Part shown: positions 16,075-23,672 of the stretch, piece after piece
Layout: every line of letters starts with the position of its first letter
Position numbering within the stretch: position 1 is the stretch's first letter
Origin: GCA-016432345 sp964544105
GTDB lineage: Bacteria > Patescibacteriota > Microgenomatia > Levybacterales > UBA12049
Direction: 5' to 3'
Assembly (NCBI GenBank): GCA_964544105.1
Contig: CAZIZQ010000002.1
Location: forward strand, 1-54,685
DNA: 54,685 bases
Notes under the pieces: model-generated
Database searches by the model: none
Seen by the model: the letters and a program-made list of their open reading frames with translations, nothing else
Told to the model about the DNA's origin: nothing
Translations under genes and position numbers: made by a program

Positions 16075-16496
16075 ACAATTTTTATCATCTCCAAGGCTGC
16101 CATGGCTGCTTGGACACCCCTATTTTCTTTTTCTCGCTTTGCTCGCTCTAGTGCATCTTTAATATCGTAGACTGCTAATACTTCGTAAATTACCGGAATC
16201 TCGTATTGCCACGAGACATCCATGCATCCTCGGATACACTCATTGGCAACTTGTTCAAAGTGATACGTCTTACCTTTATGAATTGCGCCCAGAGCAATAA
16301 TTGCATCGTACTTTTTCTTTTTGGCCATTATTTTTACAACCAGCGGAATCTCCAGTGAACCAGGAACATGAACAATGTCAATGTTACTGCCTAGGACACC
16401 TTTTTCTTTGAGTGTCAAAACGCAATGTTTCTCAAGACTCTCTGTAACCTCTTTTTGAAACATGCTGCTAACAATTACGATTTTTATATTTTTCAT
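16071..16496 (-). CDS. ribH: 6,7-dimethyl-8-ribityllumazine synthase RibH
   Basis: A 141-residue lumazine synthase. Visible family motifs are VPGSLEIPLVVK, ALGAIHKGKTYHFEQVANECI (with the catalytic His) and PVIYEVLAVYD. It condenses DHBP with the ribitylaminouracil made by RibA/RibD and assembles into a capsid-like oligomer in many bacteria. It overlaps ribE upstream and ribBA downstream by 4 nt each, so the operon is translationally coupled. Confidence 0.95.
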   Translation of the reverse strand: MKNIKIVIVSSMFQKEVTESLEKHCVLTLKEKGVLGSNIDIVHVPGSLEIPLVVKIMAKKKKYDAIIALGAIHKGKTYHFEQVANECIRGCMDVSWQYEIPVIYEVLAVYDIKDALERAKREKENRGVQAAMAALEMIKIV

Positions 16497-17116
16497 ATTT
16501 TAATGTCATCCTGAACTCGCTCGCCTCGCTGAGTCGAAGCGGGTTTCAGGATCTTCTCAACATATTTTCCTAAAATATCTACTTCTATATTTACCAAATC
16601 CCCTGTTTTAATTTCTTTCAACATTGTATTTTCCAAGGTATAAGGTATTATCCCAACACAAAAAAAATCTTCCCCTGCCTCAATTACAGTTAAAGAAATC
16701 CCGTTTACTGCAATCGACCCTTTACTAACAATGTACTTTGCAAGTGATTTAGCAACACCAATTTCTAATATCAAACTTGTAACTTGTAATTTATAACTTA
16801 TAACTTTTCCCACTCCATCAACATGTCCTTGCACAATATGCCCTGATAAAAATGAGTTTAATGTTGCTGGTAATTCGAAATTAACCACATCTTCTTTTTT
16901 TAACAAACCAAGCGTTGTCCTCTTCTCTGTCTCCGGCATAATCTCAACAGAAAATGTGCTACCCAATATATTTGTCACTGTCAAGCAACAGCCATTTACT
17001 GCAATACTATCCCCTTTTTTGAGTTTTTGAATAAGAGCATCTGGCGCAAAAAACCTAAACACCTGCCCTTCTTTTTTTTCTAATCTCCCATTATGTGTAA
17101 TAATTCCGGTAAACAT
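16493..17116 (-). CDS. ribE: Riboflavin synthase alpha chain RibE
   Basis: A 207-residue riboflavin synthase with two lumazine-binding repeats: MFTGIITHNGRLE with GDSIAVNGCCLTV, and GHIVQGHVDGVGKV with KGSIAVNGISLTV. It dismutates two lumazines to riboflavin. It is first in the operon and its ATG directly follows the U-run of the riboswitch terminator. The second repeat contains a degenerate heptamer tandem repeat (16773-16807, encoding SYKLQVTSLI), and the C-terminal tail KPASTQRGERVQDDIKI is encoded by a dispersed palindromic repeat, so the natural end of the protein is probably about 15 residues earlier. Confidence 0.94.
   Translation of the reverse strand: MFTGIITHNGRLEKKEGQVFRFFAPDALIQKLKKGDSIAVNGCCLTVTNILGSTFSVEIMPETEKRTTLGLLKKEDVVNFELPATLNSFLSGHIVQGHVDGVGKVISYKLQVTSLILEIGVAKSLAKYIVSKGSIAVNGISLTVIEAGEDFFCVGIIPYTLENTMLKEIKTGDLVNIEVDILGKYVEKILKPASTQRGERVQDDIKI
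16504..16556. repeat. Dispersed palindromic repeat forming the ribE C-terminal tail
   Basis: Begins TGTCATCCTGAACT and ends TTTCAGGATCT, with TCCTGAA pairing TTCAGGA. It has a GC-rich nested insert in the loop. The same family occurs at 29276, 36651 and 47912. Confidence 0.75.
16773..16807. repeat. Heptamer tandem repeat inside ribE
   Basis: Five degenerate 7-bp units on the plus strand (AACTTGT, AACTTGT, AATTTAT, AACTTAT, AACTTTT). Confidence 0.6.
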
Positions 17117-17138
17117 AAAAAATCCCCTCTTCGGGGAT
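17117..17138 (-). terminator. Riboswitch-controlled intrinsic terminator abutting the ribE ATG
   Basis: Minus strand: AUCCCC, loop GAAGA, GGGGAU, then a U-run ending at the A of the ATG (17116). The descending arm GAGGGG is also the only Shine-Dalgarno-like element, six to seven bases before the start codon. Confidence 0.82.
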
Positions 17139-17143
17139 ACGCA

Positions 17144-17245
17144 AAAATTCCACTATAAATGGAAATTTTATTCCTCTTTCAGAACGTACATGTACTTCGT
17201 ACATTACGTTCTAGAGACGTTAAAAGCAAAGCTTTTTTACGTCTC
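17144..17245 (-). promoter_or_regulatory. Expression platform of the FMN riboswitch (three further hairpins)
   Basis: Between aptamer and terminator three hairpins can be drawn. 17214-17245 has arms GAGACGT/ACGTCTC and shares bases with the 3' end of the aptamer. 17181-17212 has arms AGAACGTA/TACGTTCT. 17144-17169 has AAAATTCCA/TGGAAATTTT. The first is the natural candidate for ligand-dependent switching. Confidence 0.65.
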
Positions 17246-17352
17246 ATCCCGACTATACGGTCGGCATCAGAATCTAACTGATTCATGTCACCCTAAGGCG
17301 ACTCGTGGGCTATACCACCGATTATGAAATACTCACAAACCCCGAAGGAACA
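17240..17352 (-). promoter_or_regulatory. FMN riboswitch (RFN element)
   Basis: The minus strand contains the conserved RFN blocks in order: CCTTCGGGG, a GTGAGTATTTC block in place of GGUGAAAUUCC, ATCGGTGGT, AGCCCACGAG, GGTGACATGAATC and finally GCCGACCGTATAGTCGGGATGA, whose core (CCGAC-GTATAGTC-GGATG) is the most diagnostic RFN segment. It lies between a good promoter and ribE. FMN binding should favour termination before the operon. Confidence 0.93.
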
Positions 17353-17357
17353 ACTAT

Positions 17358-17386
17358 ATTCTACAATAACCAAAATATATATGCAA
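17358..17386 (-). promoter_or_regulatory. Promoter of the riboflavin operon
   Basis: Minus strand TTGCAT (17381-17386), 17 bp, TAGAAT (17358-17363). The predicted +1 is at the first bases of the aptamer, just after the trxB stop codon. Confidence 0.75.
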
Positions 17387-17391
17387 TGAGA

Positions 17392-18354
17392 CTACCGTTT
17401 TATGAGGGTTTTGCCCCAAGAGGTGGGGGGTTTTTGTTGTTTTATGTACGAAAAGGCCGAGGCAGCTGCCCGTGCTCCAAGACCCACAGCTGTAGAAATC
17501 TGTTCGATTGATAATCCATAACTTACTAAATCTCCTGCTGCGAATACACCCTCTACATTTGTTTGGAGTTTTTCATCAACTGCAATAAATCCTCCCTGAT
17601 CCATATATACCCCTAAATTGGCAGCGAGGACAGTGCCCGGCACACCGCCAATTTCGACAAATACTTTTTCAACTGCCAGTGTTTTTTCTTCCTGACCCGT
17701 AACTATTTTGACTCCAATTACTTTTTGCCCATCCCCAAGAATCTCTACTACCTTCGTCGTATACAAAACCGAAATGTTGGGATATTCTTTCATTCGCTCC
17801 AACCAAACCCCCTCGCACCTTAATTCTGACCCCCGATGTAAAATGGTTACTGTTTTTGCCCTATGGGCCAGCTGTACAGCAGATTGAGTAGCTGCATTCC
17901 CCCCACCAACCACCACAACATCTTTCCCTTCGTAATCGTGCCTTTCGCACGTTGTACAATACAACACGCCTTTTCCGGTATATTGAGATTCACCGGGAAC
18001 ATTCAGTTTTTTACGCTCGGTACCGCTGGCAAGAATAATAGCTTTAGCTTTATATGTTTTTTTTGTTTCTGTCCTAACCAAAAATAAATTTTCCTGTTTT
18101 TCTATTCCCACAACCGATTCTGTAATAATTGTCCCGCCGCGTGCCTGCACCTGGGCAACCATCCGCTCGGTAAGCTCTTTTCCGGTAATTTCGATAAATC
18201 CCGGATAATTTAAAATATCCGGGGATACGGCCATTTGCCCGCCCATTACTTTTCCTACAACCACATGAGACAAATGAAAACACGAACAATAAATAGAAGC
18301 AGTGAGTCCTGCCGGACCGGCACCAATAACAATAACGTCTAGTAAATCTCCCAT
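17392..18354 (-). CDS. trxB: Thioredoxin reductase TrxB
   Basis: A 320-residue flavoprotein with the FAD motif VIVIGAGPAGLTASIY, the redox-active disulfide CTTC in VLYCTTCERHD, the NADPH motif VVVVGGGNAATQSA, and the C-terminal FAD segment GVFAAGDLVSYGLSIEQISTAVG. It reduces thioredoxin with NADPH in the cytoplasm. The ATG at 18354 is preferred to a TTG at 18366, because the latter overlaps the -10 box; the predicted leader is about 5 nt. Immediate neighbour of the FAD/FMN supply operon. Confidence 0.95.
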   Translation of the reverse strand: MGDLLDVIVIGAGPAGLTASIYCSCFHLSHVVVGKVMGGQMAVSPDILNYPGFIEITGKELTERMVAQVQARGGTIITESVVGIEKQENLFLVRTETKKTYKAKAIILASGTERKKLNVPGESQYTGKGVLYCTTCERHDYEGKDVVVVGGGNAATQSAVQLAHRAKTVTILHRGSELRCEGVWLERMKEYPNISVLYTTKVVEILGDGQKVIGVKIVTGQEEKTLAVEKVFVEIGGVPGTVLAANLGVYMDQGGFIAVDEKLQTNVEGVFAAGDLVSYGLSIEQISTAVGLGARAAASAFSYIKQQKPPTSWGKTLIKR

Positions 18355-18365
18355 AAGAATAAACA

Positions 18366-18394
18366 ATTATCCCTTACTCTCATATCTTCGTCAA
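18366..18394 (-). promoter_or_regulatory. trxB promoter
   Basis: Minus strand TTGACG (18389-18394), 17 bp, GATAAT (18366-18371). The -35 box lies inside the end of the phosphoribosyltransferase gene. Predicted +1 about 18359, five bases before the ATG. Confidence 0.72.
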
Positions 18395-19027
18395 TACAGT
18401 AGTTACCTGCTCATCTGTTACCTGCTCAAAATTATCATAAAACGCGCCAATAGCATAAAAATCAGAAGGCGTGCGCAAAATAATTACCTTATCTACCATC
18501 TTTTGTAATTCTTTTACAGTGTCTTTCGACCCAACAGGTGAGGCAACTACAATCTTTTTGGGATGTCTCTGTTTTATTTCCGAAATAGCTGTTAAAATTG
18601 TGAGCCCCGTGGCAATGCCATCATCAACAATAATTGCTATTTTGCCAAAAAACTTAGGCTTTTTTCTTCTTTTTAAATATACCTCTCTGCGTCTTTGTGC
18701 TTCTAACTTTTCTTTTTGTACCTCGTTTTCAAACCAACTTTTGTCATTATCTTCTATCTTACTTCCATTACCGACAACATGACCATTTTCTGACACGGCA
18801 GCAATTGCGTATTCTGGTTGAAACTTATGGCCAATTTTTCGAGTGATTATTAAATCCAAAGGAGCTTTTAGTTTTTTTGCAACTTCAAAAGCTACCACTA
18901 CCCCTCCCCGAGGAAGCCCATAGACCACACTTTCTTCCCCTTTATATTTTATAAAAAGAACATCTGCCAGTTGCTTTCCTGCTGATTTTCTATCTGTAAA
19001 CCGCATTATTTTATTTTTTGTATTCAT
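18380..19027 (-). CDS. Phosphoribosyltransferase-family protein (COG1926-like)
   Basis: A 215-residue protein with a type I PRTase fold. VVYGLPRGGVVVAFEVAKKL is the N-terminal hood/PPi-loop region, and IAIIVDDGIATGLTILTA is the PRPP-binding loop with two acidic residues. The insert (about 90-120) is basic and helical. Members of this family act on unknown bases and are often annotated only as predicted PRTases. The ATG at 19027 is preceded by GGGAGGGAG, a good Shine-Dalgarno. It sits just upstream of trxB. Confidence 0.82.
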   Translation of the reverse strand: MNTKNKIMRFTDRKSAGKQLADVLFIKYKGEESVVYGLPRGGVVVAFEVAKKLKAPLDLIITRKIGHKFQPEYAIAAVSENGHVVGNGSKIEDNDKSWFENEVQKEKLEAQRRREVYLKRRKKPKFFGKIAIIVDDGIATGLTILTAISEIKQRHPKKIVVASPVGSKDTVKELQKMVDKVIILRTPSDFYAIGAFYDNFEQVTDEQVTTVLTKI

Positions 19028-19055
19028 CTCCCTCCCTTAAAATTATAATAGCATA

Positions 19056-19085
19056 TTGAAAACACCAGAAATATATTCATATAAT
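19056..19085 (+). promoter_or_regulatory. Leaderless promoter of the ferric reductase-like gene
   Basis: TTGAAA (19056-19061), 18 bp, TATAAT (19080-19085), six bases, ATG at 19092. The predicted +1 is the A of the ATG. Confidence 0.72.
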
Positions 19086-19091
19086 AAGTAT

Positions 19092-19754
19092 ATGAACAAA
19101 GAAGATATATCTCGATGGACAAAAAGTCTACTAATCGCATTAATCATATTCTCTCTATTCTCTTTCTATCTTTTCGAAAGACGGGGTTACTACAATCTTT
19201 ATATTGCCAACAAAGTATTTGGTTCCACTGCTGCAGTATTAGCAGGCATAACACTTCTTTTTGCCAAAGGTATGACGATTCGGCGGCATTTGGGGCTTTT
19301 GGCTTTTGCGCTTGCCCTTATCCATGTTGTTCTTTCAATATTATTTTTGCCTAACAAATTTCCAGTTTCTTGGTTTATGGAAGAATGGCTGCCAATTACT
19401 TTTGGGGTGCTTGCTGTAATTACTTGGGCATACATGGCATATATTTCCCGAAACCAGAAAATAAAAGAGATGGGTAGTGATGTGTGGAAAAAAAGATTAA
19501 GTATTGCCGGACAAACAGCATTTGTTTTTGTTTTTTTCCACCTGGTGGTTATGAAATATGAAGGATGGATTATATGGTTAGCAAATCCCAATTTTCCACC
19601 AGCGAGTCTTTTTGTTTTATTAGTTATGCTTATTGTTATTGCTTTTCGTGTTTATATTCTTTCCAAACGCTTCACCCGCTCCGCCACCGGAGGATGGGTC
19701 GAAAACAAATTAAGAAGCGATCCGCCTGCTCCTCCCAGTGGATTATCAATATAA
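19092..19754 (+). CDS. Ferric reductase-like transmembrane protein
   Basis: A 220-residue protein with six membrane helices and histidines placed as haem-ligand candidates (IRRHLGLLAFALALIHVVLS and FVFFHLVVMKYEGW). It resembles the ferric reductase/MsrQ superfamily. The ATG is fixed by a leaderless promoter. The last ~34 codons run antisense over the 3' end of htpX (19652-19754); the tail SATGGWVENKLRSDPPAPPSG is low-complexity and htpX keeps its normal C-terminus, so the original stop of this gene was probably lost and the frame ran on. Confidence 0.72.
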   Translation: MNKEDISRWTKSLLIALIIFSLFSFYLFERRGYYNLYIANKVFGSTAAVLAGITLLFAKGMTIRRHLGLLAFALALIHVVLSILFLPNKFPVSWFMEEWLPITFGVLAVITWAYMAYISRNQKIKEMGSDVWKKRLSIAGQTAFVFVFFHLVVMKYEGWIIWLANPNFPPASLFVLLVMLIVIAFRVYILSKRFTRSATGGWVENKLRSDPPAPPSGLSI

Positions 19755-20488
19755 AGAGAAGAGAAAGCAGGGTTTCCTCGAAGCGGCCGTCTTCGTGTAG
19801 AATCATGAATTGCCAAAAGTGCTTTGGCAAGCGGTTTTCCTGTCCCCATGGTTTTGGCGCCGGATTCGTCGGCCCCAAATTCCCTCTGCCGGGAAATAGC
19901 AAGTTGAATAAGAGATGCTGCAATCGGCACAAGTAATGCTAACACCAATCCAAATGCTCCACTTCCCCGATTGTCATTATCTCGCCTGCCAAACCCACCA
20001 TAAAAGCTCATATTTGCTAAAAACGAAATAGCGCTTGCCAATACCGCGGCAATTGAGGCAATAAGAATATCGCGGTTTTTTACGTGGGAAAGTTCGTGAG
20101 CCAAAACTGCTTCTAATTCTTCGGGGGACAAAATATCCATTATTCCTGCTGTTACTGCAATTGATGCGTGTTGAGGATCGCGGCCAGTGGCAAAGGCATT
20201 GGCTTGTGATGCCGACGTCATATATACACGAGGTACAGGAATCTGCATTTTTTTAGCCAAGTTTTCCACACTTTTGTACAAAGCTGGGGCGTCTTTTTTT
20301 GAAACTTCCTTTGCACCGCTCATTTTAAGTGCAATTTTATCGGAGTAAAAATACGAAACACCATTCATCACAAGCGAAAACAAAAGAGCCACATACACCC
20401 CCTGCTCGCCCCCAAGCATCCCCCCAACGGTAATAAGTAAAACACTTAAAATACCAAGAAGCATGATTGTCTTAACAATATTTCCCAT
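19652..20488 (-). CDS. htpX: Zinc metalloprotease HtpX
   Basis: A 278-residue M48 protease. Two N-terminal helices (LLGILSVLLITVGGMLGG, YVALLFSLVMNGVSYFY) precede the zinc motif AVLAHELSHVKNRD (HExxH) and further helices. The third zinc ligand is in the segment ISRQREFGADESGA. The C-terminus FSTHPPVAERVKRLERI is canonical. It degrades misfolded membrane proteins with its active site on the cytoplasmic side. It is 17 nt downstream of glnA and shares 103 bp of its 3' end with the convergent membrane protein gene. Confidence 0.94.
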   Translation of the reverse strand: MGNIVKTIMLLGILSVLLITVGGMLGGEQGVYVALLFSLVMNGVSYFYSDKIALKMSGAKEVSKKDAPALYKSVENLAKKMQIPVPRVYMTSASQANAFATGRDPQHASIAVTAGIMDILSPEELEAVLAHELSHVKNRDILIASIAAVLASAISFLANMSFYGGFGRRDNDNRGSGAFGLVLALLVPIAASLIQLAISRQREFGADESGAKTMGTGKPLAKALLAIHDSTRRRPLRGNPAFSSLYIDNPLGGAGGSLLNLFSTHPPVAERVKRLERI

Positions 20489-20505
20489 GAGGATATTTTA
20501 CCACA

Positions 20506-21942
20506 CTAGAAGGTATTCCACAAAACTTGATTGGTTACTTCGTGATGGTACAAAATTTCTGAATCTTTTATTAAAGTTCCAAGATCTTTGGGGCTTCTGT
20601 CGGCAACCGCCTCTTTAAATGAAACGTATTTTGTTTTGTTCTCAAGTCCTAAAATCTTCTCAACATATTCGCTTGATTTAAAAAGTTTTAATGCATCTTG
20701 TATTGTCCCAGGTAAATATCGAAGCCTCTGCCTTTTATTTTTTGTCAGGGCTAATTTTTTGCCTTCCATTCCTGTCCGAATAAGTGTATATATGGCAAGA
20801 TATGGATTACTATCCGGCGCAACAGAACGCACTTCAATTCTGGCGCTTTTTTCATTTCCAACCGGAATTCTAATCATCGACCCCCGGTCGATTGCTGAAA
20901 CTTTTATTTGATTCGGCGCTTCAAAATGGGGATCTAGTCTCCTGTAGGCATTAACGCTGGAACAAATTGCCAAACAAATTTCTGGCGCGTGATTAAGGAT
21001 TCTGCTTAAAAAATCCCATGCAATATCAGAAAGTCCATCCTGTCCTTTTTTGTCGTAGAAAATATTTTTGCCATTTTTTCCCAAAGAAATATTAGTATGC
21101 ATGCCGCTCCCGTTAATATTTTGCAAGGGTTTTGGTAAAAATGTGGCGGTCATACCCATTTTGTCGGCCACTTGTCGACACACTAATTTATACAACTGGA
21201 TTTGATCGGCTGCCCGTAACGCGTGAGTATAAGAAAAATTTAATTCAAACTGCGACGGCGCAACTTCCGGGTGATCTTTTTCGTTTTTAAAACCCATGGC
21301 CCGCTGCGCTTCGGCCGCGGTATCAATAAACTGACGCAATTTATCAAGTGGCAACGAATGGTAATAGCCACCGGTTGTAATAAGTTTAAATCCGCCATTC
21401 TTTTCGTAATTTTGTTCTGCATTAAAACCATCAACTAAAAACCCTTCTATTTCGGCCGATGCAAATGGCGTTATCCCTTGCTCTTTTTCCAACTTTTGAA
21501 TATACTGCTGAAGTTTCCCCCGGAAATCAGATTCGTATTGCGTTTTATCTCGATTATAAACGTTTGCAAACATCACAACTTTCCCCGGACCAAATAAGTC
21601 AGACGGCAGCCACACAAAACTTGTCCAATCTATACTCAACCGAAGATCTGATTCGGCTTGGGCGGTAAATCCCCGAATTGACGACCCATCAAAGGTAAGA
21701 TTTTCTGCGCTATCAAGCAGGAATTTTTTGTCGTAATCAAGCATGTGAAATCTACCTTCTAGGTCGGAAAAACAAAGTGTGACTGCTTTAATATGTCTTT
21801 CTTTTACAAGGTACGCGCTGTATTCTTTTTCTTGCTCTTGTGGGGATTTTTTATCGCGGGCTTCTTTTGCTTTTAAGTTAAGCTCTTCCAGCTCATCATA
21901 CGGAATTTCGAGGAAGTTTTTAAGGTTATTTTTTGGTTCCAT
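20506..21942 (-). CDS. glnA: Glutamine synthetase type I
   Basis: A 478-residue glutamine synthetase. Motifs: FDGSSIRGF in the N-terminal domain, the metal/ATP segment FASAEIEGFLVDGF, the ammonia-binding region VAPSQFELNFSYTHALRAAD, NGSGMHTNISL, and NPYLAIYTLIRTGMEGK. It makes glutamine from glutamate, ammonia and ATP. The adenylylation-site region is not obviously conserved. The promoter TTGACA, 17 bp, TAATTT gives a leader of about 27 nt, longer than most here. Confidence 0.93.
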   Translation of the reverse strand: MEPKNNLKNFLEIPYDELEELNLKAKEARDKKSPQEQEKEYSAYLVKERHIKAVTLCFSDLEGRFHMLDYDKKFLLDSAENLTFDGSSIRGFTAQAESDLRLSIDWTSFVWLPSDLFGPGKVVMFANVYNRDKTQYESDFRGKLQQYIQKLEKEQGITPFASAEIEGFLVDGFNAEQNYEKNGGFKLITTGGYYHSLPLDKLRQFIDTAAEAQRAMGFKNEKDHPEVAPSQFELNFSYTHALRAADQIQLYKLVCRQVADKMGMTATFLPKPLQNINGSGMHTNISLGKNGKNIFYDKKGQDGLSDIAWDFLSRILNHAPEICLAICSSVNAYRRLDPHFEAPNQIKVSAIDRGSMIRIPVGNEKSARIEVRSVAPDSNPYLAIYTLIRTGMEGKKLALTKNKRQRLRYLPGTIQDALKLFKSSEYVEKILGLENKTKYVSFKEAVADRSPKDLGTLIKDSEILYHHEVTNQVLWNTF

Positions 21943-21969
21943 AAGATAATTTATGAAGAATTAATACCA

Positions 21970-21998
21970 AAATTAACACGAATTAGTACAGTTGTCAA
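21970..21998 (-). promoter_or_regulatory. glnA promoter
   Basis: Minus strand TTGACA (21993-21998), 17 bp, TAATTT (21970-21975). Confidence 0.6.
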
Positions 21999-22022
21999 GA
22001 AGTATTTGGGGAATAATCAAAT

Positions 22023-22051
22023 TTGACATTCATTCTTGTTATTGAAATACT
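22023..22051 (+). promoter_or_regulatory. Leaderless promoter of the 22058 gene
   Basis: TTGACA (22023-22028), 17 bp, AATACT (22046-22051), six bases, ATG. Predicted +1 is the start codon. Confidence 0.62.
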
Positions 22052-22057
22052 AAAATT

Positions 22058-22687
22058 ATGAATAACAAACAGTCAACAACGCCAAGTCTAACATGGCTCA
22101 AAACACTTTCCATCGGTTTTTCCCTTGTCTCTTTTGGCATTGCTATTGGGATAGGAGGATATATTCTGACCACCCAAAAGAACCAATCAATATCACCAAT
22201 CATCCAGCTCTCCCCAACCCCAGATCAAACAGTGGACTGGAAAGAATACAGTAATATCAAATTCAAATATCAATTTAGATATCCAGCAGAAGCCGAGCTG
22301 AAAGAATTTTTTAATGATATAACGATTAGAATTGGGAAACCAATCATTATTTCAGGCGCATGTAGTGAGTTTAATTTTAATGTCAATTACAGAGGAAACG
22401 ATTTTGAACCAACTAAAACTAAGGATATTAAAAAGAAAGCACGTTCAATACAACTTGCAGGAAAAGATGCATATAGAATAGATGGCGAATCCAGTCTAGA
22501 AGGATATACCTGTGTTGATTCTAGAATATTTGTTGTAAATATGCGCGATCCCGAAAGAATCGATTTTATCCTCTCGATGAGTCGTCAAAAATCAAAATAT
22601 CCAAATCTATTTGACCAAATCCTCTCCACCTTCAAATTCACCGATCAGAATCCTGCATATTCACAGACTCCAACTGTAAATAATTAG
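22058..22687 (+). CDS. Membrane-anchored protein of unknown function
   Basis: A 209-residue protein with one N-terminal membrane helix (LSIGFSLVSFGIAIGIGGYIL), a Ser/Thr/Pro linker and an extracytoplasmic domain (about 60-200) beginning WKEYSNIKFKYQFRYPAEAEL and ending FDQILSTFKFTD. This start-and-end pattern recurs in uncharacterised CPR surface proteins related in shape to PsbP-like folds (inference only). Two cysteines (GACSEF, GYTCVD) may form a disulfide. No function is assigned. Confidence 0.65.
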   Translation: MNNKQSTTPSLTWLKTLSIGFSLVSFGIAIGIGGYILTTQKNQSISPIIQLSPTPDQTVDWKEYSNIKFKYQFRYPAEAELKEFFNDITIRIGKPIIISGACSEFNFNVNYRGNDFEPTKTKDIKKKARSIQLAGKDAYRIDGESSLEGYTCVDSRIFVVNMRDPERIDFILSMSRQKSKYPNLFDQILSTFKFTDQNPAYSQTPTVNN

Positions 22688-22696
22688 TAAAATACT

Positions 22697-22927
22697 GTGA
22701 GGAAAAGAAAATTTTTAGCAAAGACGCTATTTACTCCGACAAGATTAAAAGTATTATCAGGTCTCTTTGCCAATTTAAGCGCTGGTTGGATAGGAGCATT
22801 TTTAATCTTTCCTAATTTTTCTGATCTAGCAGAGATACAAAATAAAATTATATTGACTCTTGATATTTTTGCTGCTATAGTTTGTTTACTGATTGCTTTT
22901 TGGCTTGAAGAAAGGAGCATGAAATGA
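22697..22927 (+). CDS. Small two-helix membrane protein
   Basis: A 76-residue protein starting at GTG. A basic N-terminus (RKRKFLAKTLFTPTRLK) is followed by two membrane segments (VLSGLFANLSAGWIGAFLIF and IILTLDIFAAIVCLLIAFWL). The stop overlaps the next small gene by 4 nt (ATGA). No family is recognised. Confidence 0.5.
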   Translation: MRKRKFLAKTLFTPTRLKVLSGLFANLSAGWIGAFLIFPNFSDLAEIQNKIILTLDIFAAIVCLLIAFWLEERSMK

Positions 22928-23037
22928 CTAATTTTGCCGATATTAATGTAAATGTTTTAATTGCCTTTGCTCTTTTTTTAATTGTTTTCCTACTTTTATA
23001 TGTTGCCTTTGGTCGAGAAGAGAAAAAAAGTAAATAA
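22924..23037 (+). CDS. Single-helix 37-residue membrane peptide
   Basis: ATG at 22924 overlaps the preceding stop codon (ATGA). The peptide has one hydrophobic helix (VLIAFALFLIVFLLLYVAF) between a short polar N-terminus and a basic tail (GREEKKSK). The coupling and composition suggest a real small protein. Confidence 0.45.
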   Translation: MTNFADINVNVLIAFALFLIVFLLLYVAFGREEKKSK

Positions 23038-23060
23038 CAAGAATTAGCTTCTATTTCTAT

Positions 23061-23672
23061 ATGGATTATAAAATAATACCATCGCAAGAAACAATCGAAA
23101 AAACTGCAAAAGCCTTGCAAGTAAATGGAGTAACTGTTGTGATTACCCAAAATGGCGAGGATGCAAAAAATAAAGTTTTAGAACTTCTACCAAAACAGGC
23201 AGAGGTCATGACCATGACATCAACAACACTTGATGATATTGGAGCAACAAAAGAGATTAATGAATCCAGCGAGTACAATGCTGTTAGGGATAAACTCTAT
23301 TCCATGGATCGTAAAACACAATACATAGAAATGCAAAAACTTGGCGCGGCGCCAGAATATGCAGTTGGCAGTGTTCATGCGGTAACGGAAGATGGACATA
23401 TTCTAATTGCTTCCAACACCGGTAGCCAATTACCAGCATACGTCTATGGATCAGCGCACGTTATTTGGGTGGTGGGGGCGCAAAAAATTGTAAAAGATAC
23501 CGATAGTGGAATAAAAAGAATTTACGACTATGTACTACCACTAGAAAGCGAGCGGGCACACAAAGCATATAATGTTCCCGGAAGTGCTGTAAATAAGCTC
23601 TTAATCATTAATAAAGAAGTAACTCCCAACCGCCTCACCATAATTTTAGTCAAAGAAGTCTTAGGATTTTAA
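23061..23672 (+). CDS. LUD-domain protein (LutC/YkgG-like)
   Basis: A 203-residue protein with the LUD (DUF162) fold: an early IEKTAKALQVNGVTVVITQNGEDAKNKVLELLP, then VMTMTSTTLDDIGATKEI, GSVHAVTEDGHILIASNTGSQLPAYVYGSAHVIWVVG and DGIKRIYDY-like (DSGIKRIYDYVLPLESERAHKAY in two blocks). LUD proteins are linked to lactate utilisation (LutC), but stand-alone CPR versions have no assigned substrate and no LutA/B is present. It ends one base before the convergent Idi-UppS fusion. Confidence 0.8.
   Translation: MDYKIIPSQETIEKTAKALQVNGVTVVITQNGEDAKNKVLELLPKQAEVMTMTSTTLDDIGATKEINESSEYNAVRDKLYSMDRKTQYIEMQKLGAAPEYAVGSVHAVTEDGHILIASNTGSQLPAYVYGSAHVIWVVGAQKIVKDTDSGIKRIYDYVLPLESERAHKAYNVPGSAVNKLLIINKEVTPNRLTIILVKEVLGF

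Noticed and set aside
18354..18366. A TTG start for TrxB at 18366.
   Set aside because: It overlaps the -10 box; the ATG at 18354 fits the promoter and the family N-terminus.
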